A stretch of 64,000 bases of DNA from Prorocentrum cordatum (lineage: Eukaryota; Sar; Dinophyceae; Prorocentrales; Prorocentraceae), in the NCBI GenBank assembly GCA_963575745.1, contig CAUYUJ010003869.1, positions 273,065 through 337,064 of the forward strand, in the 5' to 3' direction. A model generated the notes under the pieces. It was not told the origin of the DNA. It was given only the letters and a program-made list of their open reading frames with translations, and made no database searches. Position numbers and translations under genes: made by a program. Shown one piece after another: positions 21,243 through 31,344 of this stretch; positions within the stretch are counted from its first letter, which is position 1, and each line of letters begins with the position of its first letter.

Positions 21243-22765
21243 ACGCGGAGTCTTGCTTGCGCTGGGTTCGCTGAGAGATTCCCGAGGCAGCGGGGCAGTG
21301 GGCGCGGCAGCGGGCCCCCCGAGAGTTCCGTTGCAGGCCCCGGAGGGCAGATGGTTGTTCCCATCATACTAGATATGTTTAGAAAGGCCTAGCTAGGCCT
21401 AGCTCGCTGGCGCTATCTTGAGGCGCAAGCCGGTGCCCTTGGGGCCTCGCGATTGCGGTTTGGGGCCGTGCGCGTTGTTCGAGTTGCGCGTCGCCGTCCC
21501 GATCAGTTCAGCGCCTCCAGGTCAAAAGAGGACCCCGGCAATGCTTGCCCGCCCGCGCCCCAGGGGCCCCTCGGGGAGGCCGACCGCCAGTTGCTTGAGC
21601 CGGAAGGCCAAAAGTTCGGACTGGACCGTCTCAACTCCGTTAAGATTATATTGTTCGCGCGCGATCGTCAATTCGCTGTTCGCCCGCGTCGTGGAGCAAC
21701 GACGGGGGGCCCGCGCGCCGTCGAGTTCCGGCCACGCAAATGGCGCCCCAGTGCGCGCGCGAAGCGATGGGCAATTACGCGCTCGACCCAGACGGTCTTC
21801 TACGAGTTGATCGTAGCATCGCTGGGTCGATCTTTGTTCTGCGGAGCGAGCGGATGACAGCGCCAAGTTTCGCGCGGGCGGGGGCTTGTATCCAGCGAGG
21901 GCGGCGGGGGGCCGGGGGGGTAGTGGAAGCAAATCCACGCCAATCAGTTAGCGGGCAGGGCCGCGGCTCGGGGGTGGGCGCAGATCGCGAGCATGCAGAA
22001 GGCCAGTGTCTCGCCGGCCGGGCCCGGATCTGCGCGCGCCCGGCGACGTTCGCGGGCAGAGGGGTCCAGCCAGTTCTCGGGGGGCAGTGCTCCTAGGATG
22101 CGAGTGCTCGGCGGACGGGTTCACGGCGCGGGCGCTCTCGCGGTGGAGATCGCCATGCGCGTCGTAGCTGCGAAGTCTTATTTCCATGCTCCTGGTAGAT
22201 TCTGGCTTCCTGCAGGTCTTGCCCTTCGATAGAGAAGGGCGCGTTTTGCCGGGCACCCATGGCGCCGGGCTAATTCGCGCGTTTATCTTGCGACGGAGAG
22301 GCGGCGTGAACAAGTGGGCACAGCATCCATTATATCAGGTGGCGATGAAGGGCGGGGCCCGCGATGGGGGGGGGCATCCGCGCGCTTTCAGACGAGCAGG
22401 CGCTTGCGCGCAGGCAGGAGGATCGCTCCCGCTTGCTCGGCGCTCCTCGCCCGACGTCTCGGGCGGCCGTCGCGCCCCGCCCTTTCTCGCGCGGCACGCG
22501 CAGAATCAATCGGCGCTTTTCGCGGAAATGCCCGCGGGCGGCAGGCCGCAACGCGCGGCTGTTCGGGCTGCCTCACCGCTCGCGCTAATCCTTGGGCGAG
22601 GCTTTTCTCATCAGATCTGGAGAGCTCGTCTTGCCTGGGGGGCGGAGAAGATCCCCCAACTCTTCTCCCAGGGTCTTCTCGGGCACGATGGTGGGGTCAG
22701 GATCTTGGCGATCCCCGCGCAGAACTGACGCGTCGGCGCTTCGTCGCCGCGCTCGGGCAGTTGCC

Positions 22766-22770
<5 letters not shown>
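21243..22770. other. GC-rich stretch, no supported gene
   Basis: Many overlapping frames of 60-180 codons on both strands without family motifs. Confidence 0.4.

Positions 22771-22795
<25 letters not shown>
22771..22795. repeat. Poly-C run
   Basis: About 25 consecutive C, a likely site of sequencing or assembly length error. Confidence 0.9.
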
Positions 22796-22797
<2 letters not shown>

Positions 22798-23199
22798 AAA
22801 CTCCGAATGGAAGTCTCGGGCCGCCAGTCGAGAGGGGGGTCGTCGCTGGGGGCGAAGTTTATTGAGAGTCTGCGATTGCGCATTTACGGATAGGAAATCA
22901 GCTGTGAATCATCGAAGGTTGCGTCTATGTTTGGCCCTTGGGGCGCGCGCTGCGTCGGGGGAATCAGCGCCCAAACTGGCTGGGGCTGTTCTCGGGCAGC
23001 ATTGCAGACAGTGGGCGTCTAGTTGGGCATTCTGCGTGGGGCTGCTGCGGCGCTGGGAGGGGGGGGTCGCGCTGCTGTGCCTCCTCAGAATATGTCGGCT
23101 ATCTTGAGTGCAGGCTTTGTGGTTGCCGTGCGTCAGATGATGCAGCATGTCAGGTTCGCGTCCGCATTCGCTCCGATCTGCTCGCCGCTGCCTGTGTCT

Positions 23200-23965
23200 T
23201 GATGGCGTCGGCGGCGGGCGTCGCGACGGCCCCAGCTCGGCCGGCATGGGCGGCCGAGGGTTCGCGTTCGGAGCCTGCCGCGAAGCATGCCGGGGGCGGC
23301 GCGGCAGCGGCGGCGGCGGGTGGGCGAGGCAACGCATCCAAAGGGCTCGGCAAAGGCAACAAGAAGCGGTCGCTCGACGAGCACGTCGTCGCGCTGGCCA
23401 ACCTCGCGCCGGACGACCGGGCGGAGCTGCGCTCGCTCATCGGCGCCGTCTTCGACGCGCGGCCAATGCCGCTAGGCAGCCACATCGCGCAATTATGCCG
23501 GAGGGGGACATGTCTTTCAATTCGGAGGCTCAGAATGAGAGGGGGGCGGGGGGGGAGGCAACCGCCGGGGCGGGGCAGCAACACGAGAAGAATAAGAAAA
23601 AGAAGAAGAAGAAGCTGACCGCCTCGTTCCTTCGAGCCTTCACCGCGCCGGTGGAGGGAGCTGCCTTCGGGGGGGGATGCACCGTAGAAGAACGCCATGG
23701 CCAAAAAGTCCCATCAGGGCGCCATCGTGCCGATGAAGGACCCAGTCGAGCTGCGCGACGCGGCGAGGCATTGCAGAGCGAGGCGTCGGCAAGGCAAGAC
23801 CGATGACGATCACGGAACGGCCATGTATCAGTTCTCATGTGCACGAGCTCTTCGAACCCAGTGTTTCAGGAGCTGCTGTCGACAGACCAGTTCGCCCTCG
23901 AGTGGCAGGGCGGCTCGGGCGCGGTAGTAAAAGAGGGGCGCTCGCTCGAGAGGCGCAGCGTCTGC
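23200..23965 (+). pseudogene. ORF1-like retroelement protein relic, frameshifted
   Basis: The first frame (about 23200-23490) runs from an Ala-rich leader to KGLGKGNKKRSLDEHVVALA then NLAPDDRAELRSLIGAVFDA. The sense continues in another frame as IMPEGDMSFNSEAQNE, a lysine run (KKKKKKK), then LTASFLRAFTAPVEGAAFGG. A further frame has MAKKSHQGAIVPMKDPVELR and then FQELLSTDQFALEWQGGSGA and SLERRSVC. The basic region, lysine tract and short globular C-terminal part fit a nucleic-acid-binding ORF1/gag-like protein. At least two frameshifts (near 23492 and 23700-23850). No RT adjoins it. A host gene with unrecognised introns is the alternative. Confidence 0.45.
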
Positions 23966-24539
23966 TGAATCAGGCCAAGTGGGCTTCGATTGGAGCGCCA
24001 GTGAGCGAGTGCGATCGTTGCTTCCAATAGGTGATGTGTCTGAGGCTGTCGCCTTGGTTGTGCAAAGGGTATTTTGCGCCCGTCAGAGTTTCTGTTCTGT
24101 CTCCCACGCCTTTTCTCCCTCATTCTGGTCTTGGTCCACCTCCCTCTTCGTCTCCGTGCCCTTCTCACACCCCATTAATGTTCTAGGCTACCTTCGACGC
24201 GTGGCGTGCGGTTGCACACCTCGCCAACGACCGTCACGTCGTGGCATGGAGAAAAGCAAAGGCGGCAGGGCTGAGGGGGAATGCGTCCGTCTGTCTCTCT
24301 TGCGTCTAGCTGTCATTCCATGTTGAATGTCTGTCCATGTGGGTAGCAGGCGCTCCTGATTCGGTGCCCACGACAGCAGCCACAGGCTGCGCGCCGTAGG
24401 GCCCGGTGCCGAGCCAATACCTGCCCTTTTTGTCTCAGGCCCGCGTGTTTGGCGCAGAGTGCCAGGCCTGTTAGAAGCAGAGCCCAGGCGCCCTGCTTTC
24501 TCCCAACAGTCCGGAGTTTGACGCCCAGCGGGTCTTTTT

Positions 24540-25620
24540 TGATCTTACCATATCACCTTCTCATCCTCCTTTTCCTCCTCGTCCCCGTCCTCCTTCTCCT
24601 CCTCCTCCTCCTCCTCCTCCTCCTCCTCTTTTTCCCCGTCCCCCTCCCTCCTTCTCCGCCTCCGCCTCCCCCTCCTCCTCCTCCTCCTTTTCCTCCTCCT
24701 CCTCCTGCTCGTCCTCCTCGTTCTCCTCCTCTTCCTCTTCCTCCTCTTCCTCCTCCCCCTCCTCCTCTTCATTCGTTTTCTTTATAAGTGATTCCTCCCT
24801 GTCGTGCCCTGAGGCCAGCTTTTAGGGCGGGCCGGGCGTTTCGCTTGAGGTTTCCTCATCAGTTCTGATTTTGAAGTTTAACAATTGGCAGCCGCTTCGC
24901 CGCTGGAGGGCGAGTCGTTTTCAAAATGTGGCTTTCGCCTGAGCGCCGAGCCCGTTCGTTCAAAACGTTTGCAAGAGCTTCACGGGTTGAGGGTGACCCG
25001 TTTTCAACATGTGGTTCTCGTCTTCGCGCCGCGCACATTCGTTCTAAATGCTTGCAAGCGTTTCATTGAATGAGGGCGACCTGTTTTCAAAATGCGGTTC
25101 TCGCCTTAGCGCCGCGCGCACTCGTTGCAAACAGTTGCAAGAGCTTCATGGATTGAGTGCGACCCGTTTTCAAAATATGGTTCTCGCCTTAACGCCGCGC
25201 ACAATTCGTTGAAACAAATTGCAAGAGCTTCACGGATTGATGGCGGTTCTTTTTCAAAATGTGGTTCTCGCCTTAGCGCCGCGCACATTCGTTCTAACAT
25301 GTTGCAAGAGTTTCACGGATTCTCATGATCAACGTACCAGTAATGGTGTTTTTGAAAGGGTTCAGAATTATGAGGGTGCAACAGTTATATTGATTCGCGG
25401 CGCTGAAATCCCAGGATTGGCGTTCTGGCATGGTTCTGGATCGTCAAGATGCAACAGCCAGGTTGATCTTTGCAGTTGGAATCTCAGGGTGTACAAGCGG
25501 TTGTCTTCCAACGAGGCAGTTCCCTCTGTTGAAATGAACCGATGTAAGGGGCCTATGAAGACGGAGCTCGGAGGGAGGGTTTATTCCAACATCGTTGATT
25601 GCTCTTGCGTTTACACTGGT
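24540..25620 (+). repeat. ~1-kb duplicated segment, copy 1
   Basis: Order: TCC tract, TTTATAAGTGATTCCTCCCT then GTCG, GGGCGGGCCGGGCGTTTCGC, five 83-bp repeats, then sequence ending GGGGCCTATGAAGA and CACTGGTCCTTC. The whole order is repeated 1009 bp downstream (ATTCCTCCCTGTCG at 24791 and 25800). Confidence 0.8.
24900..25325 (+). repeat. 83-bp tandem repeat, 5 copies
   Basis: TTCAAAATGTGG-like anchors at 24920, 25003, 25085, 25169 and 25253 give an 82-84 bp step. Each unit runs TTCAAAATGTGGTTCTCGCC, TTAGCGCCGCGCACATTCGT, then TGCAAGAGCTTCACGGATTG. Confidence 0.85.
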
Positions 25621-26600
25621 CCTCCTTCTCCTCCGCAAACTCTCTTCCTCCTCCTCCCCCCCTCCTCCTCCTCCTCCTCGTCCTCCTCCTCCTCCTCCTC
25701 CTCCTTCTCCTCCTTCCCCTCCTCCTCCTCCCCCTCACCCTCCTCCTTCTCCTCCTCGTCCTCCTTCTCCTGCTCCTCCATTCCTTTTCCTTATAGGTAA
25801 TTCCTCCCTGTCGCACCCCGAGGCCGGTCGAAAGGGCGGGCCGGGCGTTTCGCTCGAGATTGTTTCACCACTTATGACCTCGATACTCCAAAATTGACAA
25901 CAGTTTGAATTCCAAGAATATCACGGGCTGAGGGCGGGTAATCTTCAACATGTGGTTCTCGCCATAGCGCCGCGCACATTCGTTGTACCATGTTGCAAGA
26001 GTTACACGGATTGAGGGCGGTTCGATTTCAAAACGTGGTTCTCGCCTTAGCGCCGCGCGCATTCGTTCAACACATTGCAAAAGCTTGACGGATCGAGGGC
26101 GACCCGTTTTAAAAATAAGGTTTTCGCCAAAGCGCCGCGCGCATTCGTTTCTAACAAATTTCGCAACAGTTTCATTGATTGAGGGCGGTTCCTTCACGAA
26201 ATGTGGTTCTCGCCTACGCGCCGCTCACATTCGCTTGGGACAGTTGTCACAGTTTTAACGCTTCTCATGGTTATACCAGAAATCGTGATTTTGGATATAT
26301 TCGGGGTTATCAGGGTGCAGCAGTTACGCTGATTTGCGTTGTTGATGTCCTCTGGCACGATTCGAGATATTTCGAGATCACCAAAACGTAACAGTCAGGT
26401 TAATTCGTGGCGTTGAAGTCCTGAGAATGGTGTTCTGGCTCGCTTCAAGATGTTCACACGGTTGTCCCCCAACGGGGCAGTTGCCCCTGTGGACATGACC
26501 TTTTTGTAGGGGCCTATGAAGAGGGATTTTGTCATAGTTGATGAGTCTTGGGGTTGCACTGGTCCTTCTCCTTCTCATTCACCTCCTTCTCCTCCTCCTC
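25620..26600 (+). repeat. ~1-kb duplicated segment, copy 2
   Basis: Diverged copy of 24540-25620 with the same internal order, including its own TCC tract (25630-25790) at the start and TCC-rich end at about 26565-26605. Confidence 0.8.
25920..26250 (+). repeat. 83-bp tandem repeat, 4 copies
   Basis: Anchors at about 25944, 26027, 26108 and 26193. Same unit as the array at 24900. Confidence 0.85.
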
Positions 26601-26874
26601 CTCTAATCCCCCTTCCACACGTTCCGACAGCACGTGCCCCCCCCCGCGGATCCAAGGGGGGCGATGATCGTCTTATCCAGAATAGGCGACCTAGATTGTG
26701 GGGCCATCTGAAGCCGTACCCTGACTCCAGATCCGCCGTGCTCTGGGTGGATTTTCCGGTTGAAGGTTGTGCCCGAAATGAATCGCAAGCATTGCAAAAC
26801 AGAAGGGCTACTAAAACCGTCTCCGTCAAGTAGGGCGGGTCTCCGCCAAGGTGGCAGTAGCGACGGCAAAGCAA

Positions 26875-26925
26875 GGCGGAAATCGGCATCAGAGGAGCTT
26901 GAAAAGTAGGGCGGCGATTTCCGCC
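26875..26925. repeat. 11-bp inverted repeat
   Basis: GGCGGAAATCG (26875-26885) and CGATTTCCGCC (26915-26925) are exact reverse complements with a 29-nt loop. GTAGGGCGG occurs inside and just before. Confidence 0.8.
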
Positions 26926-27029
26926 CTGTTTACGACATCTCCCAAAGTACGTTGGATCCCGAGTCTGGGTAGAGCGTTGTAAGCGATAGCGTTGCAGGAC
27001 AATGCGTTTCACGTCGGTTTGGGCCTTCA

Positions 27030-27970
27030 GGGCCTCGTGAGAGGCCTTTTCGGGCGCCTCTTGGGGGCTTCTTGGATTCGTATTGGAGTGTCTTGGGAGT
27101 GAATCGGGGCCCTCTCGGGCCATCCTCGGCGTGTCGCGCGGGAGCGCTTGCCGCCCCCCGGGGCACCCTACGCTGGAACCGTTCGGACGCCAAACGGGGC
27201 CCCAGCGCCCAGGGGGCACAGCCCGAGCAGGCCCGGAAAGAGGGTGCGATCCCGTCGGGTCTGTGCAGCGAAGAGGGGGGCCGCTCCCTTGGATGCACGA
27301 GGCGCCCCTCCCATTCCGAGAAGTGAAAGCGGTGTAAACATAAACTGTCGGAGGTCCGCGCGGATTTGCTGTACTGGATTCGCGCTGAGTCCCTTTGGAG
27401 GCGCCCCCGGCGCCGCCTCTGCCGCGCTCCACGCGTCAGGGATAGGGGTCTGGGAGCCTTTGTTGGGAGCCTCTTGGGGTCCTCTTCGGGGTCGCTTTGG
27501 GGCCTCTTAGGGGACTCCTTGGGGGCTTCTTGGGACACCTGGAGGCCCCTCGGGGTCGCTGGGGTTCCCCATCTGGGCCCCCTCTTGAAGCCGTCTTTGG
27601 GGCCTCTTGGGCCGTTTTGGGTGCCTCTTGGGGCAGTATTGGGGCCTATTGGGCCGTTTGGGGGCCGTCTTGGAGGCCGTTTGGGCCGTTTTGGGGCGGT
27701 CTTGGGGGCCTCTAAGGCCGTCTGGGAGTGTCGAGAAGCCGAAAAGGCGAGAACGCCAAACACGTTCAAAAACCAATTGAAAATGAATGATGCTGGCCTC
27801 TTGGTGCCTTCTTGGGAGGCCTCTCGGGGCGGCTTGGAGGCCTCTTGGACCGTCTGGGGGCCATCTTGAGCGTCTTGGAGCGATCGTTCGGCGACTCGGG
27901 GTTCTCTTGGATTGTCTTCAGGGCCCTCTTGGCCCGTCCTGGGGCATTCTTGGGCCCGAAACGGTCACGC
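27030..27970 (+). repeat. Degenerate GGCCTCTTGGGG repeat
   Basis: Irregular repetition of GGCCTCTTGGGG and GGCCGTTTTGGGG motifs, interrupted by the MITE-like copy at 27334. The same family appears at 35291-35600, 60335-60495 and 62030-62250, always on this strand. Open frames here (Gly/Leu/Trp-rich) are repeat artefacts. Confidence 0.8.
27334..27460. mobile_element. MITE-like element, copy C (right arm lost)
   Basis: Left end GTAAACATAAACTGTCGGAG then GTCCGCGCGGATTT, and core GGAGGCGCCCCCGGCGCCGC. No matching right arm follows. The GGCCTCTTGGGG repeat resumes directly. Confidence 0.5.
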
Positions 27971-28269
27971 GACAAGCCCCGAGAAGATGCCGGAAGGCCC
28001 AGAAGACTTGTGAATTTGGTCTCCGCGCCCCTTGAAGACCCCTCATGAGCGCGTAAGGAATTAGGCAGAGGACCTGAGGCTCTGAGGACACGCCCACTCC
28101 GTGCCCAGCGGCACGGTGGCGGATTTGTTTGTGTGTCCCTGGGGCCCCTCAGTCAGCCATCACCGCCAGCTTGCACAGCCCCCACGGAACTATTTTCGGC
28201 CGTGGAGGAGGAGCAGCAGCAGCACCCGGCCCGGGGACCACGGGTCGCGCTGGGCACCCGCGCGCGCCC

Positions 28270-30003
28270 ATGGCCGTCCGGGAGCAGCTGGTCCGGCAAG
28301 CGGCCGGCTTCCTCACCAACGACGTGGCCCGTCTCCGCTCCCCGGAGGAGCGGCAGGAGTTCCTCGCCAGCAAGGGCCTCGACGCGGGCGAGGTGGCGGA
28401 GGCGGAGCGCCGCGCGGCGCAGGCCGGCGCAGCGGCGGGGCGCAGGCCACCGCCGGCCAGCGCGGTGGCGGTCGCGGCCTACGACGGCGCGGGCGGCGCC
28501 GGGGCCTACGGCTCGCCGGCCCCGGGCGCCCCGTGGCCGGGCGGCGGCCAGGCCGCTTGGCCCCAGCCGCTGGTGGCGACCTGGCTGCCGCAGCAGCCGC
28601 GCCGCGCCGCGCCGTGGTGGGCGCTGCTGCTCGGCGGGCTCGGGTTCGGCTCGCTGCTGGCGCTGCTGAGCACCTGGCTGCTGCGGCGGCGGCGGGCGCA
28701 GGCGGCCCTCGTCCACGCGGGCGCGGGCGGCGCCGAGCGGTGCGCGCCCTGGTACGCGGCGCCAGCGCCGCTGCCGCTGCCTGCGCCGCAGGCGCCGCAG
28801 GAGGGCGCAGCAGCGCAGGACGCCGGGGAGGCCCAGAGGCGCGCGGCTGAGGAGACGGCGGCGGCGCGCCTCGAGGAGCTGTCGGGCCACGTGCGGGCGC
28901 ATGTGGAGGAGACCCGACGGTCCACGGAGTTGCTGCGCCGTACGCTGGAGCGGCAGCAGCGCCAGTACCAGACCTGCGTGCACGAGTTCGAGCGGAAGCT
29001 CGAGGATGCGCTGCGGAGGAAGGGCAATGCAGCATCCCAGCGCGTCGAGATCTCGCCCGAGTCCCTGCATGCCCTCCAGGCGATGCTCGGGCCGAAGCAC
29101 GCCGTCAACGGTGCGAGCGGCGCCTTCGGTGGTGCACTGGCCCTGGGAGCCAGCACGGCTTCCGACGGCGAGGCCATCCGTGAGTGGTTCGGCCAGGTTG
29201 AAAGAAGCCTCTGCCGGATGCTCCGCGCGGCGAGCTCCAAGGCCGAGGCGAAGAAGTCGCTGCAGACAGTCTCCATGATCATGCACAATCTCGTTACGAA
29301 TCCATCGCAGGAGAAATACCGGGAGGTGAACACTGGGACCCCGCGCTTCCGCGAGACGTTCGGGTCCACTGACGGCGGGGCCGCCGAGTTGCTGTTGCTC
29401 GCGGGCTTCGAGTCCCGCGGGCAGCTCTTCGTTGTCCCTGCCGAGGTCGGCCTCGACAAGGCCGAGCGGGTGCGCGATTTCATGCAGGACGCCCTGCGGG
29501 ACTGCGACGGCAGGTGGGAGCGGGCCACTGCGGAGGAGGGCAGCCACGCCGAGGCGGCCGCCGCCACGAACTGTGCCCTGCGCGGCAGCGGCGGCGAGGC
29601 GGCAGTGAGCGGAGCGCTGGGCTCGGCCGCCGGCGCGGCCACGCCACCTGCTGCCAGCCTGGTAGCCGGCGGCGGCGCCGCCGCGTCGTCGTCCGCGGCG
29701 GCGGCAGCCGGCGGGGCGGCCGCCGAGGCCCCGAAGTCGCAGCCGTGGCTCAGCAGCGTCGTGCAGAAGCAGCTGGCGCGTCGGCCGCAGGCGGCGCCGT
29801 CGGCGGCGGCGGCGGGCGGTGCGGGCGCTGCGAGCTCCAGCTCGGCGGGGCCTTCGGAGGACCAGGAGCCTCTGGCGGAGACGCCGCGCGGCGGCGTCAG
29901 GCGCGCGGAGCTGGAGCCGGAGGCGGCGGGCGGGGCGGTCACGGCGCCGGCACACCCGGCGGAGGCGCACCCGGGCGTGCAGGAGCCGCAGTCGGGCGGC
30001 TGA
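28270..30003 (+). CDS. PEX14: PEX14-like peroxin with C-terminal PUB domain
   Basis: 577 residues from the ATG at 28270 (M48 of a longer frame open from 28129), chosen because the Pex14 domain starts here. Residues 4-48 hold the Pex14 N-terminal domain, with AAGFL (11-15) and FLASKGL (31-37) helices that in the family bind PEX5 and PEX19. A hydrophobic segment (116-138, starting WWALLL) followed by RRRR is the membrane anchor. Residues about 187-250 form a coiled coil. All this is typical of PEX14, the peroxisomal import docking protein.

Unexpectedly, residues about 324-405 form a PUB domain: NP at 344-345, KYR at 349-351 and GFE at 379-381, the signature used by PNGase and UBXD1 to bind the p97/Cdc48 tail. 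The rest is Ala/Gly-rich, with SQPWLSSVVQKQL. The gene is intronless and GC-rich, with a MITE-like element 64 bases after the stop. Confidence 0.9.
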   Translation: MAVREQLVRQAAGFLTNDVARLRSPEERQEFLASKGLDAGEVAEAERRAAQAGAAAGRRPPPASAVAVAAYDGAGGAGAYGSPAPGAPWPGGGQAAWPQPLVATWLPQQPRRAAPWWALLLGGLGFGSLLALLSTWLLRRRRAQAALVHAGAGGAERCAPWYAAPAPLPLPAPQAPQEGAAAQDAGEAQRRAAEETAAARLEELSGHVRAHVEETRRSTELLRRTLERQQRQYQTCVHEFERKLEDALRRKGNAASQRVEISPESLHALQAMLGPKHAVNGASGAFGGALALGASTASDGEAIREWFGQVERSLCRMLRAASSKAEAKKSLQTVSMIMHNLVTNPSQEKYREVNTGTPRFRETFGSTDGGAAELLLLAGFESRGQLFVVPAEVGLDKAERVRDFMQDALRDCDGRWERATAEEGSHAEAAAATNCALRGSGGEAAVSGALGSAAGAATPPAASLVAGGGAAASSSAAAAAGGAAAEAPKSQPWLSSVVQKQLARRPQAAPSAAAAGGAGAASSSSAGPSEDQEPLAETPRGGVRRAELEPEAAGGAVTAPAHPAEAHPGVQEPQSGG

Positions 30004-30066
30004 GGAGCCGCACTCGGGCGGCCCTTCGGGCAGCAGGAGCTCTCAGGGAACAGACAATGGCATGAA

Positions 30067-30168
30067 CATGAGTTCTCGGAGATTCGCGCGAATTTCTCGG
30101 ATCGCCGATTGGCGGCGCCTCCGAGGGCGCCGATCCAAGAAATCCGCGCGGACATCAGAGAAAGTTCC
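30067..30168. mobile_element. MITE-like inverted-repeat element, copy D
   Basis: The terminal 32 bases at each end match in 26 of 32 positions as inverted repeats (left TTCTCGGAGATTCGCGCGAA..., right ...ATCCGCGCGGACATCAGAGA A). The centre is GGCGGCGCCTCCGAGGGCGC. It lies in the likely 3' UTR of the PEX14-PUB gene. Confidence 0.65.
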
Positions 30169-30224
30169 CCAAACACTGCTTGCATTTCGGGTTTCTCATT
30201 CCTCTTTTGAGGAACTGGCCCTGA

Positions 30225-30365
30225 ATGTCGGTCTGGCGGTTCTGTGCTCGCCGTCGCCGCCCCATCGCCGCCTCGTCGCCGCCCGTCGTCTGAGCCTGCG
30301 TGTCGGTCTGGCGGCTCCGTGGTCGCCGTCGCCGCCTGGTCGTCGCCGTCGCCGCTTCGCATCAA
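30225..30365 (+). repeat. Short duplicated GTCGGTCTGGCGG segment with CGTCGCCGC repeats
   Basis: TGTCGGTCTGGCGG occurs at about 30227 and 30301 (74 bp apart), each followed by a GTCGCCGCC-rich stretch. Confidence 0.6.
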
Positions 30366-30435
30366 TTCCCTCTTTGTAAGGGAGTATTAAGATCTGACCC
30401 CCCCCGGAATTCACGCTGCCCCTTGTCGTTTTGCA

Positions 30436-30526
30436 ATTTGCGTATGATTCTGCCCATCGTCCATCCTGAATTTGAGGTCAGATTTGCGTATGATTCTGCC
30501 CATCGTCCATCCTGAATTTGAGGTCA
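30436..30526 (+). repeat. Perfect 45-bp tandem pair
   Basis: 30436-30480 and 30482-30526 are identical (start ATTTGCGTATGATTCTGCCC), step 46 bp, implying a recent duplication. Confidence 0.9.
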
Positions 30527-30594
30527 TACCATCCCACGCAGGCTGGTATCGCCCCCCTTTAATCCAATGCAAAAGACCCTTTGCGCGCGCACTC

Positions 30595-31340
30595 GTTCGT
30601 AAAAAATATCACTTTTCAAAAACCCCCTGCAACAGGTGGGACTAAGTGTACGCGCGCGTCGTCACACACGCATGTCGAAGTCCTCCAAAAGGTTTCGAGC
30701 AGATTTCAAAATGGAGGATCCCGAACATGTTAACAAAAACACATGGTTTCGCAACACGAATTTTCAAACAAAGCTTGCTCTCGGGCTCTTGCGAATTCTT
30801 CAGAAGACTATCGGGCTTTCAACATATTCACAACTTGCTAGCAAACGGGCCTCTCGCGCGCGTGTCGGAATTGCTCGAACGCCTTCATGCGCGTGTTGTC
30901 GCAAGAACCCCTTGCAACACTGGACCAAGTGCACACGCGCGCGTCGTCGCGCGCATGCCGAAATCTGTCAAACGCCTTACCTTTCGTAGGGATTTCAACA
31001 TCGAGTGCCCCGAAAATATGTGCAAACACATGGTGTTGCAACACGAATTTTCAAACAAAGCTTGCGCTTGGGCTCTTGCGATTTCTTCAGAAAGCCATCA
31101 GGTTTTCAACATTTTCACACAACTTGCTACCAAACGGGCCTCTCGCGCGCGCATGTCGGAATCGCTGAAACGCCTTTACGCGCGTTCTGTCGCAAGAATC
31201 CCTTGCAACATATGGGACGAGGTGCACACGCGCGCGTCGTCGTGCGCGCATGTCGGAGCCATTCAAACACCTTACCTTTCGCAGGGATTTCAACACGTGG
31301 TTTCGCATGCGCGAGTGCCCCGAAAACACATTATCCCAGT
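30595..31340 (+). repeat. 287-bp satellite, ~2.6 monomers
   Basis: ACATGGTTTCGC (30741) and ACATGGTGTTGC (31028) are 287 bp apart. A monomer reads, in order, GGATTTCAAAATCGAGTGCC, ACATGGTTTCGCAACACGAA, TCTTGCGAATTCTTCAGAAA, CATAACTTGCTACCAAACGG, CCTCTCGCGCGCG, GAACGCCCTTGCGCGCGTGT, AAGAATCCCTTGCAACA, then CACGCGCGCGTCGTCGCGCG. About 14 monomers or parts occur between 30.6 and 47.5 kb, all on this strand. Confidence 0.9.
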
Positions 31341-31344
31341 GCGA

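Noticed and set aside
26575-27432. Minus-strand 285-codon frame
   Set aside because: Spans three different repeat contexts (GGCCTC repeat, MITE-like copy, C-rich tract) and shows no motif.
27466-27869. Trp/Gly/Leu-rich open frames suggesting a membrane protein
   Set aside because: Readings of the degenerate GGCCTCTTGGGG repeat, found open in the same way at the other copies of the repeat.
28153-30365. Minus-strand open frames of 605 and 619 codons opposite the PEX14-PUB gene
   Set aside because: Antisense shadows of a GC-rich coding sequence; Arg/Pro/Ala-rich with no domain, whereas the plus strand carries two clear domains.
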